DNA of 6,514 bases from an uncultured Francisella sp. (GCA_905373555.1 CAJPTP010000061.1:1-6514), one strand, 5' to 3'; counted from the stretch's first letter, positions 1 to 6,503 are shown. Made by a program: numbers and translations. Notes: generated by a model from the sequence alone, not told the origin.

Positions 1-28
1 AGAGAAGGAAGAGTAAGAAAAACGGATG

Positions 29-57
29 ATTGTAAATGAAAAATTAAAGCATTGCAA
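29..57 (-). promoter_or_regulatory. Sigma-70-type promoter candidate leading out of the window
   Basis: On the minus strand TTGCAA (52-57, 4 of 6 to the -35 consensus) and TACAAT (29-34, 5 of 6 to the -10 consensus) are separated by exactly 17 bp. T-rich sequence lies upstream of the -35 and the spacer is A/T-rich in an otherwise GC-rich region. Transcription would start near position 22 and read past the window edge into a gene not seen here. It lies just after the probable operon terminator. Confidence 0.55.
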
Positions 58-103
58 AGAAAGCAAACAAAAACAACGGCCCCGGCGCAACGAAAGAGAA
101 TGC

Positions 104-140
104 AAAAAAGCCAATCAAAGCCAAGCCGGATCCGGCTTGG
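104..140 (-). terminator. Probable intrinsic terminator ending the operon
   Basis: A 20-bp perfect palindrome (121-140, CCAAGCCG-GATC-CGGCTTGG) can form an 8-bp stem with a 4-base loop. On the minus strand it is followed by CTTTGATT and then, a little further, by six Ts (104-109). On the + strand the stem runs into GGCCG, so termination is expected only for minus-strand transcripts, that is, those coming from rbfA. The first T-tract is imperfect, which lowers confidence. A promoter candidate directly beyond (29-57) fits a transcription-unit boundary. Confidence 0.6.
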
Positions 141-498
141 GGCCGTTTCGGCGCCGAGCCGGCGTCGGCTAAGGGAACCGCGCCCGAAATAAGAAACGAG
201 GTCGGAGCGCCCAAGCCGGCCTCGTCGACATGAAGCGGCCGACGCCGAGGCGAAACGATTAGTGTAACAAAAAATCGCAAGCTTGGCTCAACGATCGGCG
301 GAATATGACATCCATTGCGCCTCTTTCGTTGCAAACCGCAACGATCGCGATCCGCTTTCGGGCGAGGCCGGGGCGGCGCAAGCGAAACTCCGTCAAAGGC
401 CGCGCCGACCCGCAGGTCACGGCGCGCCGAGCCCAAACGCGCCGCCCAACTCGATCCCAATCGATCCCAATCGATCAAAACAAGCCCCGCCCCTGCCT
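141..498. other. Non-coding stretch downstream of rbfA
   Basis: About 360 bases with no gene I can support on either strand, and no tRNA-like arms seen. It holds the 10-bp repeat (described separately) and several hairpins: GGCGCG/CGCGCC (421-443), TCGTTGC/GCAACGA with a 5-base loop (326-344), and a 9-bp inverted repeat GGCGTCGGC/GCCGACGCC with arms 161-169 and 238-246. Another hairpin lies at 196-225 (stem of about 9-10 bp with one mismatch), followed on the minus strand by TTCTTATTT (187-195), a weaker terminator candidate. It could be the rbfA 3' UTR, an unrecognised small RNA or decayed sequence. Confidence 0.45.
451..480. repeat. 10-bp tandem repeat, three units, after rbfA
   Basis: The unit TCGATCCCAA occurs exactly twice (451-460, 461-470), then once with two changes (TCGATCAAAA, 471-480). 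Each unit contains GATC. Two ATCGAT sites (460-465 and 470-475) can also pair as a 6-bp stem around a 4-base loop. The repeat starts 19 bases beyond the rbfA stop. Function is unknown; it could be slippage, a 3' UTR stem or a protein site with helical spacing. Confidence 0.6.
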
Positions 499-873
499 TC
501 AATCCTCGACGGGCGGCTCCTTGGACACCTTGTCGATCAACGCTTCGATGCGCATGCCGCGCTCCACCGATTCGTCGTAGACAAAGACGAGCTCCGGGGT
601 CTTGAAGATGCTCAACCGGGCGGCCAAAGCCGAGCGCAAGAAACCCTTCGCCCGCTCCAGCGCCTGTTGGATGCCTTCCCTTTGCCCCTCTTCGGCCAGC
701 GCGGTGTAGTACACCTTGGCCCGCGAGTAGTCTCGCGCCACCTCGACGCCCGTGACGGTGACGCCGAAGCAGCGCGGGTCTTTGACCCCGTCTTGAATCA
801 GCGTCGCCAACTCGCGATGCATCTGCTGCGCCACCCGATCAATGCGCGCGAACGATTTTTTGGCGTGTCTCAT
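499..873 (-). CDS. rbfA: 30S ribosome-binding factor RbfA
   Basis: RbfA binds the immature 30S subunit near helix 1/44 of 16S rRNA and is needed for late small-subunit maturation and cold adaptation. The 124-residue product is a complete single KH-like domain. It begins 'RIDRVAQQMHRELATLI', has the family motif 'VKDPRCFGVTVTGVEVARDYSRAKVYYTAL' at about 30-59, and ends with the conserved 'TPELVFVYDESVERGMRIEALIDKV'. The expected Ala of the KH kink is present in 'RAKVYY'. Its length is normal for the family. The ATG at 871-873 has only a modest upstream purine stretch, GGGGAAG at 880-886, ending 6 nt before it. It is last in the visible operon, 108 bp after infB. Its expression probably depends on read-through of the hairpin at 922-950. 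The TGA at 499-501 is followed by non-coding DNA. Confidence 0.95.
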   Translation of the reverse strand: MRHAKKSFARIDRVAQQMHRELATLIQDGVKDPRCFGVTVTGVEVARDYSRAKVYYTALAEEGQREGIQQALERAKGFLRSALAARLSIFKTPELVFVYDESVERGMRIEALIDKVSKEPPVED

Positions 874-921
874 TGTCGTCTTCCCCGCCCAAACGGCGAC
901 TCGGCGCAGCCGGATCGCCGC

Positions 922-950
922 AAAACAAACCGCCGCGGCAAGCGGCGGTT
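922..950 (-). terminator. Terminator-like hairpin between infB and rbfA
   Basis: On the minus strand a perfect 9-bp GC-rich stem AACCGCCGC/GCGGCGGTT (arms 942-950 and 928-936) closes a 5-nt loop. It runs into TTTGTTTT (929-922), the layout of an intrinsic terminator. It begins 31 nt after the infB stop and ends 48 nt before the rbfA start. No T-run follows on the + strand, so the orientation is minus. Because rbfA continues in the same direction with no convincing promoter in between, it may act as a partial terminator (attenuator). Termination efficiency is not known from sequence. Confidence 0.65.
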
Positions 951-981
951 CGTCTCGATTGCCAACCGATCTTGCGAAGCC

Positions 982-3900
982 TCACTCCAGCGTGCGGGCC
1001 ACCTCGATGATCCGGTACGCCTCGATCTGGTCGCCTTCCTTGATGTCGTTGTAATTCTTGATCATCAAGCCGCACTCAAAGCCCTGCTTGACTTCCTTGG
1101 CGTCGTCCTTGAAGCGCTTGAGCGAAGACAGAACGCCGTCGTAAACGATGACGCTGTTGCGCAGCAAACGCACGCGCGAATCGCGCTTGATCGAGCCGTC
1201 GATCACCATGCAGCCCGCGATGTTGCCGAGCTTCGACACGGAAATGACCTTGCGAATCTCGGCCATGCCGGTGATCTCCTCCTTCTCTTCGGGAGCCAGC
1301 ATGCCCGTCATCGCCGCCTTCACGTCGTCGATGGCGTCGTAAATGATCGTGTAGTAGTGAATGCGCACGCCCTCGCGCTCGGCGAGCTTTCTGGCCGTGC
1401 TTTCGGCCCGGACGTTGAAGGCGATGATCCCGGCGCGCGAAGCCAAGGCCAAGTTCACGTCGGACTCCGAGACGCCGCCCACGGCGCTGTGGATCACATG
1501 CACCTTCACGTCGTTGTTGGACAGTTTTTGCAAGCTGCCCTCCAGCGCCTCGTAAGAGCCCTGGACGTCGGACTTGATGATCAGGTTCAGCGTCTGGGCG
1601 CCGTCTTGCTCGGAGAACAGATCGTCGATCGACGCGGCGCGGTTCTTCGCCAAGCGCACGTCGCGGAACTTGCCTTGGCGGAACAGCGCCAGCTCTCTGG
1701 CCTTCTTTTCGTCCAGCAGCACGAAGGCGTCGTCGCCCGCGTTGGGCACATCCGACAAGCCCAAGATCTCCACCGGCACCGAGGGCCCGGCCTCCTTCAC
1801 TTCCTTGCCGTCCTCGTCGTACAAGGCCCTGACCTTGCCGCAGGCGACGCCCGCGAGCAAAGTGTCGCCCTTGCGCAGGGTGCCGCGCTGCACCAGCAGC
1901 GTCGCGACGGGGCCGCGGCCGCGGTCGAGGCGCGACTCGACGATGACGCCCTTGGCGGGCATGTCCACGGGCGCCTTGAGCTCGAGCACCTCGGCCTCCA
2001 GCGCGACTTTTTCCAGCAAAACGTCGACGTTTGTGCCTTTTTTCGCGGAAATGTCCACAAACTGGTTCTGCCCGCCCCATTCCTCGGGGATGACGCCGTG
2101 CTTGGACAGCTCTTGGCGAATGCGCTCGGGGTTGGCCGTGTCCTTGTCGATCTTGTTGACCGCGACCACGATGGGCACCTTCGCCGCCTTGGCGTGGTTG
2201 ATGGCCTCAACCGTCTGCGGCATCACGCCGTCGTCCGCCGCCACCACCAAAATCACGATGTCGGTCGCCTGGGCGCCGCGGGCGCGCATGGCCGTGAAGG
2301 CCTCATGCCCCGGGGTGTCCAAGAAGGTGATCGGCCCGCGCTGAGTTTGAACGCAATAGGCGCCGATGTGCTGGGTGATGCCGCCCGCCTCGCCCTGAAC
2401 GACGCGGGTTCTGCGAATGTAGTCCAGCAGCGAGGTTTTGCCGTGGTCGACGTGACCCATGACCGTCACCACGGGCGGCCGCGGGAGGCTCGGGACGTCG
2501 GCGTACTGCTCGGCCGCGCCCTCCAAGTAAGACTCGGGGTCGTCCGGCTTGGCCGCCACGGCGTTGTGCCCCATCTCCTCGACCACGATGATGGCCGTCT
2601 CTTGATCCAAGGTTTGGTTGATGGTGACCATCATGCCCAGATTCATCAGGGTCTTGACCACCTCAACCGCGCGCACGGCCATGCGCTTGGCCAAATCCGT
2701 GACCGAAATGCTTTCGGGCACCACCACGTCGCGCACGATCGGCTCGGTGGGCGCATGGAAGGCGTGCTTGTTCTCTTCCTTGGCATGCCCCTTGCGGCCG
2801 CCCGACTTCTTGCGCCAGCGGGCGTCGTCGTCCAAAGCGGCGCCCGGCTTGCGGCCGCGGGATTTGCCCTTGCCTTTGCCCTTGCCTTTGCCCTCGTCGT
2901 CGTAAAATCCCGCGCCGCCCGCCGCGGCTTTGCCTTTGCCGGCCTTGCCTTTGGCGTCAGGCCGGGAGAATCCGGCCCTCGAGGCGCCTTCGTCGGACGA
3001 CTCCTCGCTCTTGGGGCCGATGCGCTCGCCCGTCTTGGGATCCAAGCCCGCGGCGCGGCGCTCCTCCTCCAATTTTTCCTGCGCGAGTTTTTGCTGCTTG
3101 TACTCCTCGCGCTTGCGGGCCATGATTTCCTTCTCGCGCTTGATCGCCTCGTTTTGGCGCCGGCGCGCCTCGTCGCGCTTGCGCTCGGCTTCGCGCTCGG
3201 CCTGCTCTTCCTTGCTGATGATGTCCTCGGGGGAGATGACGGGCGCCGCGGGCGCGCCCGCCTCGCTTGTCTTGGCGGCGCCGATTTTGTCCAAGGCGGC
3301 CTTGCCTCTTGGGCGCGCGCGCCCGCGCGGCTTCGCTCCGGCCTCAGCCTTCTTTTCGCCCGCCTTGGCCCCGCGGGCGGCGACGGCCGCCTTGGCCGAA
3401 GCCTCGGCCGGGGCGGCTTTTTCGGCCGCGTCGGGCGCGGCCGCTTGACCCTCGGATGGCGTCTCGGCGCCCCGGCCCTCCGCCTTGGCCGATTCCTTTT
3501 CCTGGGCGGCCGCCATGGCGCGAATCTCCGCCGCGCGCGAGGTCGGGGCGCTGCTGGTTTTGACGGGCGAGCGCAAATCATCCAAGCTCACCTTGCCGCC
3601 CACGCGCAGCTTGCGCCCGCGGGCGGGCTTCTCGGCGCCTCGAGCCTCGGATCCGGGCCCCCGGGATTCGGGCGCGCCGTCGTCCAAGGCGGGCGCATCG
3701 GACTCCGGCTCGACGTCGGAGCCCGCGGCTTCGTCGGCGCCAGCGGCTTCGGCGGCGCCCGCAGCAGCGGCGGCTGCGGCGGCCGCGCCGTCTTCCAAGG
3801 CGCCGCTCTTGGCCAAGGCGTCGGCCGAAACCTTTGAACCCGGCCGAACCTGCGCCGACGCCGACGCTTCGCTCGCGCGGGCGGTGCGCTCGGCGCCCGC

Positions 3901-4197
3901 TTCGGCTGCGGGCGCGGCGGCGGAGGTCTCGGCGATCTTGGCGGCCGCCAAGGCGGCCTCGCTCGAATCGGCGGGGGCGGCCTTCGCCCGCGCCTCGGGA
4001 GCCGAGCCCAACTTTCCGACCCCGCCCTTGGCGCGCAGCGCCTCGGCCTCGGCTTGGGCTTTTTTGTTCAGCTCTTTGTAATCGACCACTCTTTTCTTGC
4101 GGGTGAAGACCTTGACGCCGCTGCTTAGCGTTTTGTTCGCGTCGCGCTTGAAACCGGAGTGCGATTGTTCGTTTTCGTTCTTGCCCAGCTCAGACAT
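982..4197 (-). CDS. infB: Translation initiation factor IF-2
   Basis: IF-2 is the GTPase that brings fMet-tRNA to the 30S subunit and promotes 50S joining. The 1071-residue product is long (E. coli 890). Residues 1-58 are a short charged start containing 'KVFTRKKRVVDYKEL'. Residues about 60-320 are Ala/Glu/Lys/Gly-rich low complexity, including nine consecutive Ala. Residues 323-385 are a charged helix, likely coiled coil or single helix. A Lys-Gly tract follows at about 436-446. The IF2_N domain lies near 480-545 ('ISVTDLAKRMAV'). The G domain has GHVDHGKT (581-588), GGITQHIGA (605-613), DTPGHEAF (627-634), NKID (681-684) and SAKKG (717-721); all GTPase residues are present. Domains II, III and C2 follow, ending 'EVARTLE'. 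The catalytic half looks fully functional. I do not see the additional N-terminal IF2_N-like domain expected in many beta/gammaproteobacterial IF-2 proteins. The gene overlaps nusA by 8 bp, and a terminator-like hairpin follows 31 nt after the stop. Confidence 0.97.
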   Translation of the reverse strand: MSELGKNENEQSHSGFKRDANKTLSSGVKVFTRKKRVVDYKELNKKAQAEAEALRAKGGVGKLGSAPEARAKAAPADSSEAALAAAKIAETSAAAPAAEAGAERTARASEASASAQVRPGSKVSADALAKSGALEDGAAAAAAAAAGAAEAAGADEAAGSDVEPESDAPALDDGAPESRGPGSEARGAEKPARGRKLRVGGKVSLDDLRSPVKTSSAPTSRAAEIRAMAAAQEKESAKAEGRGAETPSEGQAAAPDAAEKAAPAEASAKAAVAARGAKAGEKKAEAGAKPRGRARPRGKAALDKIGAAKTSEAGAPAAPVISPEDIISKEEQAEREAERKRDEARRRQNEAIKREKEIMARKREEYKQQKLAQEKLEEERRAAGLDPKTGERIGPKSEESSDEGASRAGFSRPDAKGKAGKGKAAAGGAGFYDDEGKGKGKGKGKSRGRKPGAALDDDARWRKKSGGRKGHAKEENKHAFHAPTEPIVRDVVVPESISVTDLAKRMAVRAVEVVKTLMNLGMMVTINQTLDQETAIIVVEEMGHNAVAAKPDDPESYLEGAAEQYADVPSLPRPPVVTVMGHVDHGKTSLLDYIRRTRVVQGEAGGITQHIGAYCVQTQRGPITFLDTPGHEAFTAMRARGAQATDIVILVVAADDGVMPQTVEAINHAKAAKVPIVVAVNKIDKDTANPERIRQELSKHGVIPEEWGGQNQFVDISAKKGTNVDVLLEKVALEAEVLELKAPVDMPAKGVIVESRLDRGRGPVATLLVQRGTLRKGDTLLAGVACGKVRALYDEDGKEVKEAGPSVPVEILGLSDVPNAGDDAFVLLDEKKARELALFRQGKFRDVRLAKNRAASIDDLFSEQDGAQTLNLIIKSDVQGSYEALEGSLQKLSNNDVKVHVIHSAVGGVSESDVNLALASRAGIIAFNVRAESTARKLAEREGVRIHYYTIIYDAIDDVKAAMTGMLAPEEKEEITGMAEIRKVISVSKLGNIAGCMVIDGSIKRDSRVRLLRNSVIVYDGVLSSLKRFKDDAKEVKQGFECGLMIKNYNDIKEGDQIEAYRIIEVARTLE
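2863..2892 (-). repeat. Short tandem repeat coding Lys-Gly in infB
   Basis: On the + strand the 12-base unit TTTGCCCTTGCC is present twice (2863-2874, 2875-2886), followed by a partial third copy. On the coding strand this gives an alternating Lys-Gly run in the IF-2 linker. A looser version recurs at about 2925-2957. Such tracts are prone to slippage, so length may vary between related strains. Confidence 0.7.
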
Positions 4198-5728
4198 TTT
4201 CACCTCCCTCGCCCTCGTCGGCCCAGTGCGAGCGCGCCTCCATGATGGCGTCGCGCGCCCGTTGCGCGTCGCAGCCCGTGATCTCAACCAACTCATCCGC
4301 GGCCAAGTCGGCCAAGTCATCCACCGTCAACACGCCTTGCTCCGCCAGCTTCAGCAGCGACGGGTCGTCGGCTCCCCACAGCTCCTTCAAGTCGTCCGAA
4401 ACGGTCTTGAGCAGCTCCAGCTCCAACACGCGCGTTTGCAGCACCTTCTCGCGCGCCTTGACGCGCAGCTCCGCGATCACGTCGTCGTCGAACTCGGGGA
4501 TCGAGAGAAACTCGCTCTCGTCGCAAAAGGCGATCTCCTCGAGGCTCACGAAGCCCTCGCGCACCAACGTCGAGGCGATCTCGTCGTCGACGTTCAGCTC
4601 GCGGGCGAACGTCTCGCGCAGCATGTCGAACTCTTCTTGGTGCCTGCGGCTCACGTCCTCGTTGGTGAGGATGTTGATGTCCCATCCCGTGAGCTGCTTG
4701 GCCAAATTCACGTTTTGCCCGTTGCGGCCGATGGCCTTGGGCAATTCCTCCGCGTCGACCTCAACCTCGACCTTGCGCTCTTCCTCGTCGAGGTAGATGC
4801 CCGTGATGGTCGCGGGCGAAAGGGCGTTGACGATGAACTGCGAGATGTCGGGCGACCACAGCACCACGTCGATGCGCTCCCCGCCCAAATGGCGCATGAC
4901 TTGGCGAATGCGGGTGCCGCGCTGGCCGATCAGCGTGCCTTGCGGGTCGATGCGGGCGTCGCCCGCGGAAACGGCGACTTTGGAGCGGAAGCCGGGGTCG
5001 CGGGCGATGGCCATGACTTTGACCTTGCCCTCCTCGACCTCGGGGATCTCCAGCTCGATCACCTTTTTCAAAAACTCATTGGCGCGGCGCGTGAGGCGCA
5101 CCACGGTGCGCGTGCCCACGGTCTCGATCTTGTCGAACAGCGCCGTGATGGGGGAGCCGACGGCGAAACTGTCCGTGGGCAGCGTCTCGCGCCACGGGAT
5201 GACCGCCTCCATGCGCCCGACCTCGACCACCACCTGCTTGCGGTTGTCGATGCGCTTGACCGTGCCCTTGATCAGGGTTTCGCCCGTGGCCAAGAACTCC
5301 TCGACGTGCATCTTCTTCTCGGCGTCGCGGATGCGCTGCATGATGTATTGCTTGGCCGTCTGCGCCCCGATGCGGTTGAAGGCGACGCCGGGCATCGGCT
5401 CCAGCTGATAATCGCCGACCTGCAGCTCGCTGTCGGGATCCTCCTCTTGGATCTGCTCGATGGTTTTTTCCAAATCGGGGTAGGTGTAATCCTCATCCTG
5501 CACAACGGCCCAGCGCCGGAAGGTCTCGTAGTCTCCCGTCGCGCGGTCGATGTTCACTTGCACGTCGATGTCCTCGGGCCGCTTGGCGCCCTCTTCGAGG
5601 GGGCTGTTGAGCAAGGTTTTTTTGGTCGCCCCGGCCAAGGCGTACTCCAAGGCTTCGAACACGACGTCCTCGCCCACGTTCTTCTCGTTGGCCAACGCGG
5701 TGACCAAATCCAATAACTCGCGACTCAT
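4190..5728 (-). CDS. nusA: Transcription termination/antitermination factor NusA
   Basis: NusA binds RNA polymerase and nascent RNA; it promotes hairpin-dependent pausing and termination and takes part in rRNA antitermination. The 512-residue product has the polymerase-binding N-terminal domain (1 to about 145, with 'FRRW' at 70-73), an S1 domain (about 150-215), KH1 (about 235-300, GQRG loop at 268-271), KH2 (about 303-355, GRNG loop at 334-337) and two C-terminal acidic repeats (about 377-430 and 443-502). Two repeats are usual in beta- and gammaproteobacteria and absent from many other phyla. The second, 'DDLADLAADELVEITG', is close to Burkholderiales versions. Compared with remembered E. 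coli and Burkholderia proteins, the N-terminal domain carries about 12-14 extra residues at 38-52 ('TLLNSPLEEGAKRPE'). The start at 5728 follows the GGAGAG site and the standard 'MSRELL' beginning. The last 8 bases overlap infB, which suggests translational coupling. Confidence 0.97.
   Translation of the reverse strand: MSRELLDLVTALANEKNVGEDVVFEALEYALAGATKKTLLNSPLEEGAKRPEDIDVQVNIDRATGDYETFRRWAVVQDEDYTYPDLEKTIEQIQEEDPDSELQVGDYQLEPMPGVAFNRIGAQTAKQYIMQRIRDAEKKMHVEEFLATGETLIKGTVKRIDNRKQVVVEVGRMEAVIPWRETLPTDSFAVGSPITALFDKIETVGTRTVVRLTRRANEFLKKVIELEIPEVEEGKVKVMAIARDPGFRSKVAVSAGDARIDPQGTLIGQRGTRIRQVMRHLGGERIDVVLWSPDISQFIVNALSPATITGIYLDEEERKVEVEVDAEELPKAIGRNGQNVNLAKQLTGWDINILTNEDVSRRHQEEFDMLRETFARELNVDDEIASTLVREGFVSLEEIAFCDESEFLSIPEFDDDVIAELRVKAREKVLQTRVLELELLKTVSDDLKELWGADDPSLLKLAEQGVLTVDDLADLAADELVEITGCDAQRARDAIMEARSHWADEGEGGENV
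4203..4208 (-). promoter_or_regulatory. infB ribosome binding site inside the nusA 3' end
   Basis: The message reads GGGAGGTGAAAATG: a near-perfect Shine-Dalgarno with 5 nt between GGAGG and the ATG at 4195-4197. It lies within the last nusA codons (E-G-G-E-N-V). This fixes the infB start at 4197. An upstream in-frame ATG at 4320 would add 41 Trp/Arg-rich residues that only reflect nusA read out of frame. Confidence 0.85.
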
Positions 5729-5900
5729 GCGAACTCTCCAACTTTTTTTTGGCTCGGCCTCGGCCGACGCCTCCCGGCGCGCGGCGATCTGTTTCCGCGG
5801 CCCAACCCGCAGGGCGCAGGGCGCCGCCAAGAGGGCCGCTTGGGCCCAAGCTCGGCTAGCGCCCGAATCCTTGCACTTCGGCTCGGCGCTTGGCGCCTTG
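5729..5900 (-). other. rimP-nusA intergenic leader with candidate hairpins
   Basis: This 172-bp gap carries no supportable gene. Structures seen: a GGCGC/GCGCC stem with a 3-nt loop (5885-5897) just after the rimP stop; a 14-bp perfect palindrome (5838-5851, GCTTGGGCCCAAGC); and a CCAAG/CTTGG stem (5827-5831 with 5839-5843) that shares bases with the palindrome, so the last two would exclude each other. No T-run follows any of them on the minus strand, so they do not look like intrinsic terminators. Next to nusA the message has an A8 tract (5743-5750). A regulatory role for nusA is inference only. Confidence 0.4.
5734..5739 (-). promoter_or_regulatory. nusA ribosome binding site, preceded by A8 tract
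   Basis: On the message GGAGAG stands 5 nt before the ATG at 5726-5728. An A8 tract (5743-5750) lies just upstream, a typical translation-enhancing context. The site decides the nusA start: the reading frame continues 34 codons further upstream to an ATG at 5830, but that extension is Ala/Arg-rich, unlike any NusA, and lacks this spacing. Confidence 0.7.
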
Positions 5901-6503
5901 TCAAACGTCCGGCCGCAGGCGCGCCCGGCGCACGTTCGCGATCTCGATTTCGATCACGCTGTCTGCCGCATCCGGCGCGGCTCCCCGCGCCGCCTCCGGC
6001 GCGGCTTGGGCGGCCGGAGCCGCGGCGGCGCGCGAATCCCCGCGCTCGCCCGCCCGTTTTTTGGCGTTGCTCTTGCGGCTTTGGGGCCGGGGCCCGCCGC
6101 CCGGGTCCTTTTGCGGATCCGGCCGCAGCGCAAAGCGCCCCGAGCCCGGGACGCATCCCACGATCACGCCCTCAAACCGCGTCCGGCCCCCGACGGGGCG
6201 CAGCAGCTTGACTTTCACGGGGGATCCGACGAAGCGGGCGAAGTGCGCTTCCGTCTTCAAAACCCGATCCAACCCCGGGCTCGAGACCTCCAAATAGGCG
6301 TAATCGACGTCTTCGACGGCCAAGGCGTTGGAGAGCTGGTCGCTCGCCGCCTCGCAATCGTCCAAGCCGATTCCGCCCGCCCCTCGGTCCAGCCTGTCGA
6401 TGAAAACCCGCAGCGCCTTGCTTTGCGCCGAGAGCTCGAAATCGACGAGCTCATAGCCCAGCGGCCTCAAATTGTTTTCGATCAGCGTTTGCAAATCGCC
6501 CAT
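5901..6503 (-). CDS. rimP: Ribosome maturation factor RimP
   Basis: RimP is a cytoplasmic factor that helps assemble the head of the 30S ribosomal subunit. The 200-residue product shows the N-terminal domain (about 1-82), with the family signature 'DYAYLEVSSPGLDRVL' at 67-82. The start of the C-terminal SH3-like barrel follows (about 88-127, 'FARFVGSPVKVKLLRPVGGRTRFEG'), and its last strand is at 182-198 ('SVIEIEIANVRRARL'). Between the two SH3 pieces (about 128-181) lies a Pro/Ala/Arg/Lys/Gly-rich insertion, which explains a length of 200 against about 150 usual for the family. The ATG is chosen because GGAGGGG lies 2-4 nt upstream (6506-6512) and because residues 1-20 match where RimP proteins begin. 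The stop is TGA at 5901-5903. It is the first visible gene of the operon; its promoter lies outside the window. The assignment is firm; the role of the insertion is unknown. Confidence 0.95.
   Translation of the reverse strand: MGDLQTLIENNLRPLGYELVDFELSAQSKALRVFIDRLDRGAGGIGLDDCEAASDQLSNALAVEDVDYAYLEVSSPGLDRVLKTEAHFARFVGSPVKVKLLRPVGGRTRFEGVIVGCVPGSGRFALRPDPQKDPGGGPRPQSRKSNAKKRAGERGDSRAAAAPAAQAAPEAARGAAPDAADSVIEIEIANVRRARLRPDV

Noticed and set aside
250..295. Promoter-like TTGAGC and TACACT on the minus strand near the T6 tract.
   Set aside because: Both boxes match only 4 of 6 and the spacing is 19 bp; the pair at 29-57 is clearly better.
44..502. A 152-codon minus-strand frame beginning with TTG that overlaps the rbfA stop, with a hydrophobic end.
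   Set aside because: GAGGA directly abuts the TTG, leaving no proper spacing. The frame crosses the terminator palindrome and a T-rich tract that accounts for the Phe/Leu-rich tail, and no family is recognisable.
283..3837. A 1184-codon open frame on the + strand, antisense to infB and rbfA.
   Set aside because: It runs across real genes and the gap between them, has His/Arg/Leu/Val/Asp-rich composition typical of the complement of GC-rich coding DNA, and resembles no protein family. The opposite strand has intact, recognisable IF-2 and RbfA.
4198..4320. Upstream extension of infB to an ATG at 4320.
   Set aside because: The 41 added residues are nusA read out of frame (Trp/Arg-rich), while the ATG at 4197 has an excellent Shine-Dalgarno.
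4097..5716. A 539-codon open frame on the + strand, antisense to nusA.
   Set aside because: Same artefact: the complement of GC-rich codons seldom contains stops. NusA on the minus strand is complete with all its domains.
5729..5830. Upstream extension of nusA to an ATG at 5830.
   Set aside because: The 34 extra residues do not resemble NusA. The start at 5728 has GGAGAG at 5 nt spacing and the usual family beginning.
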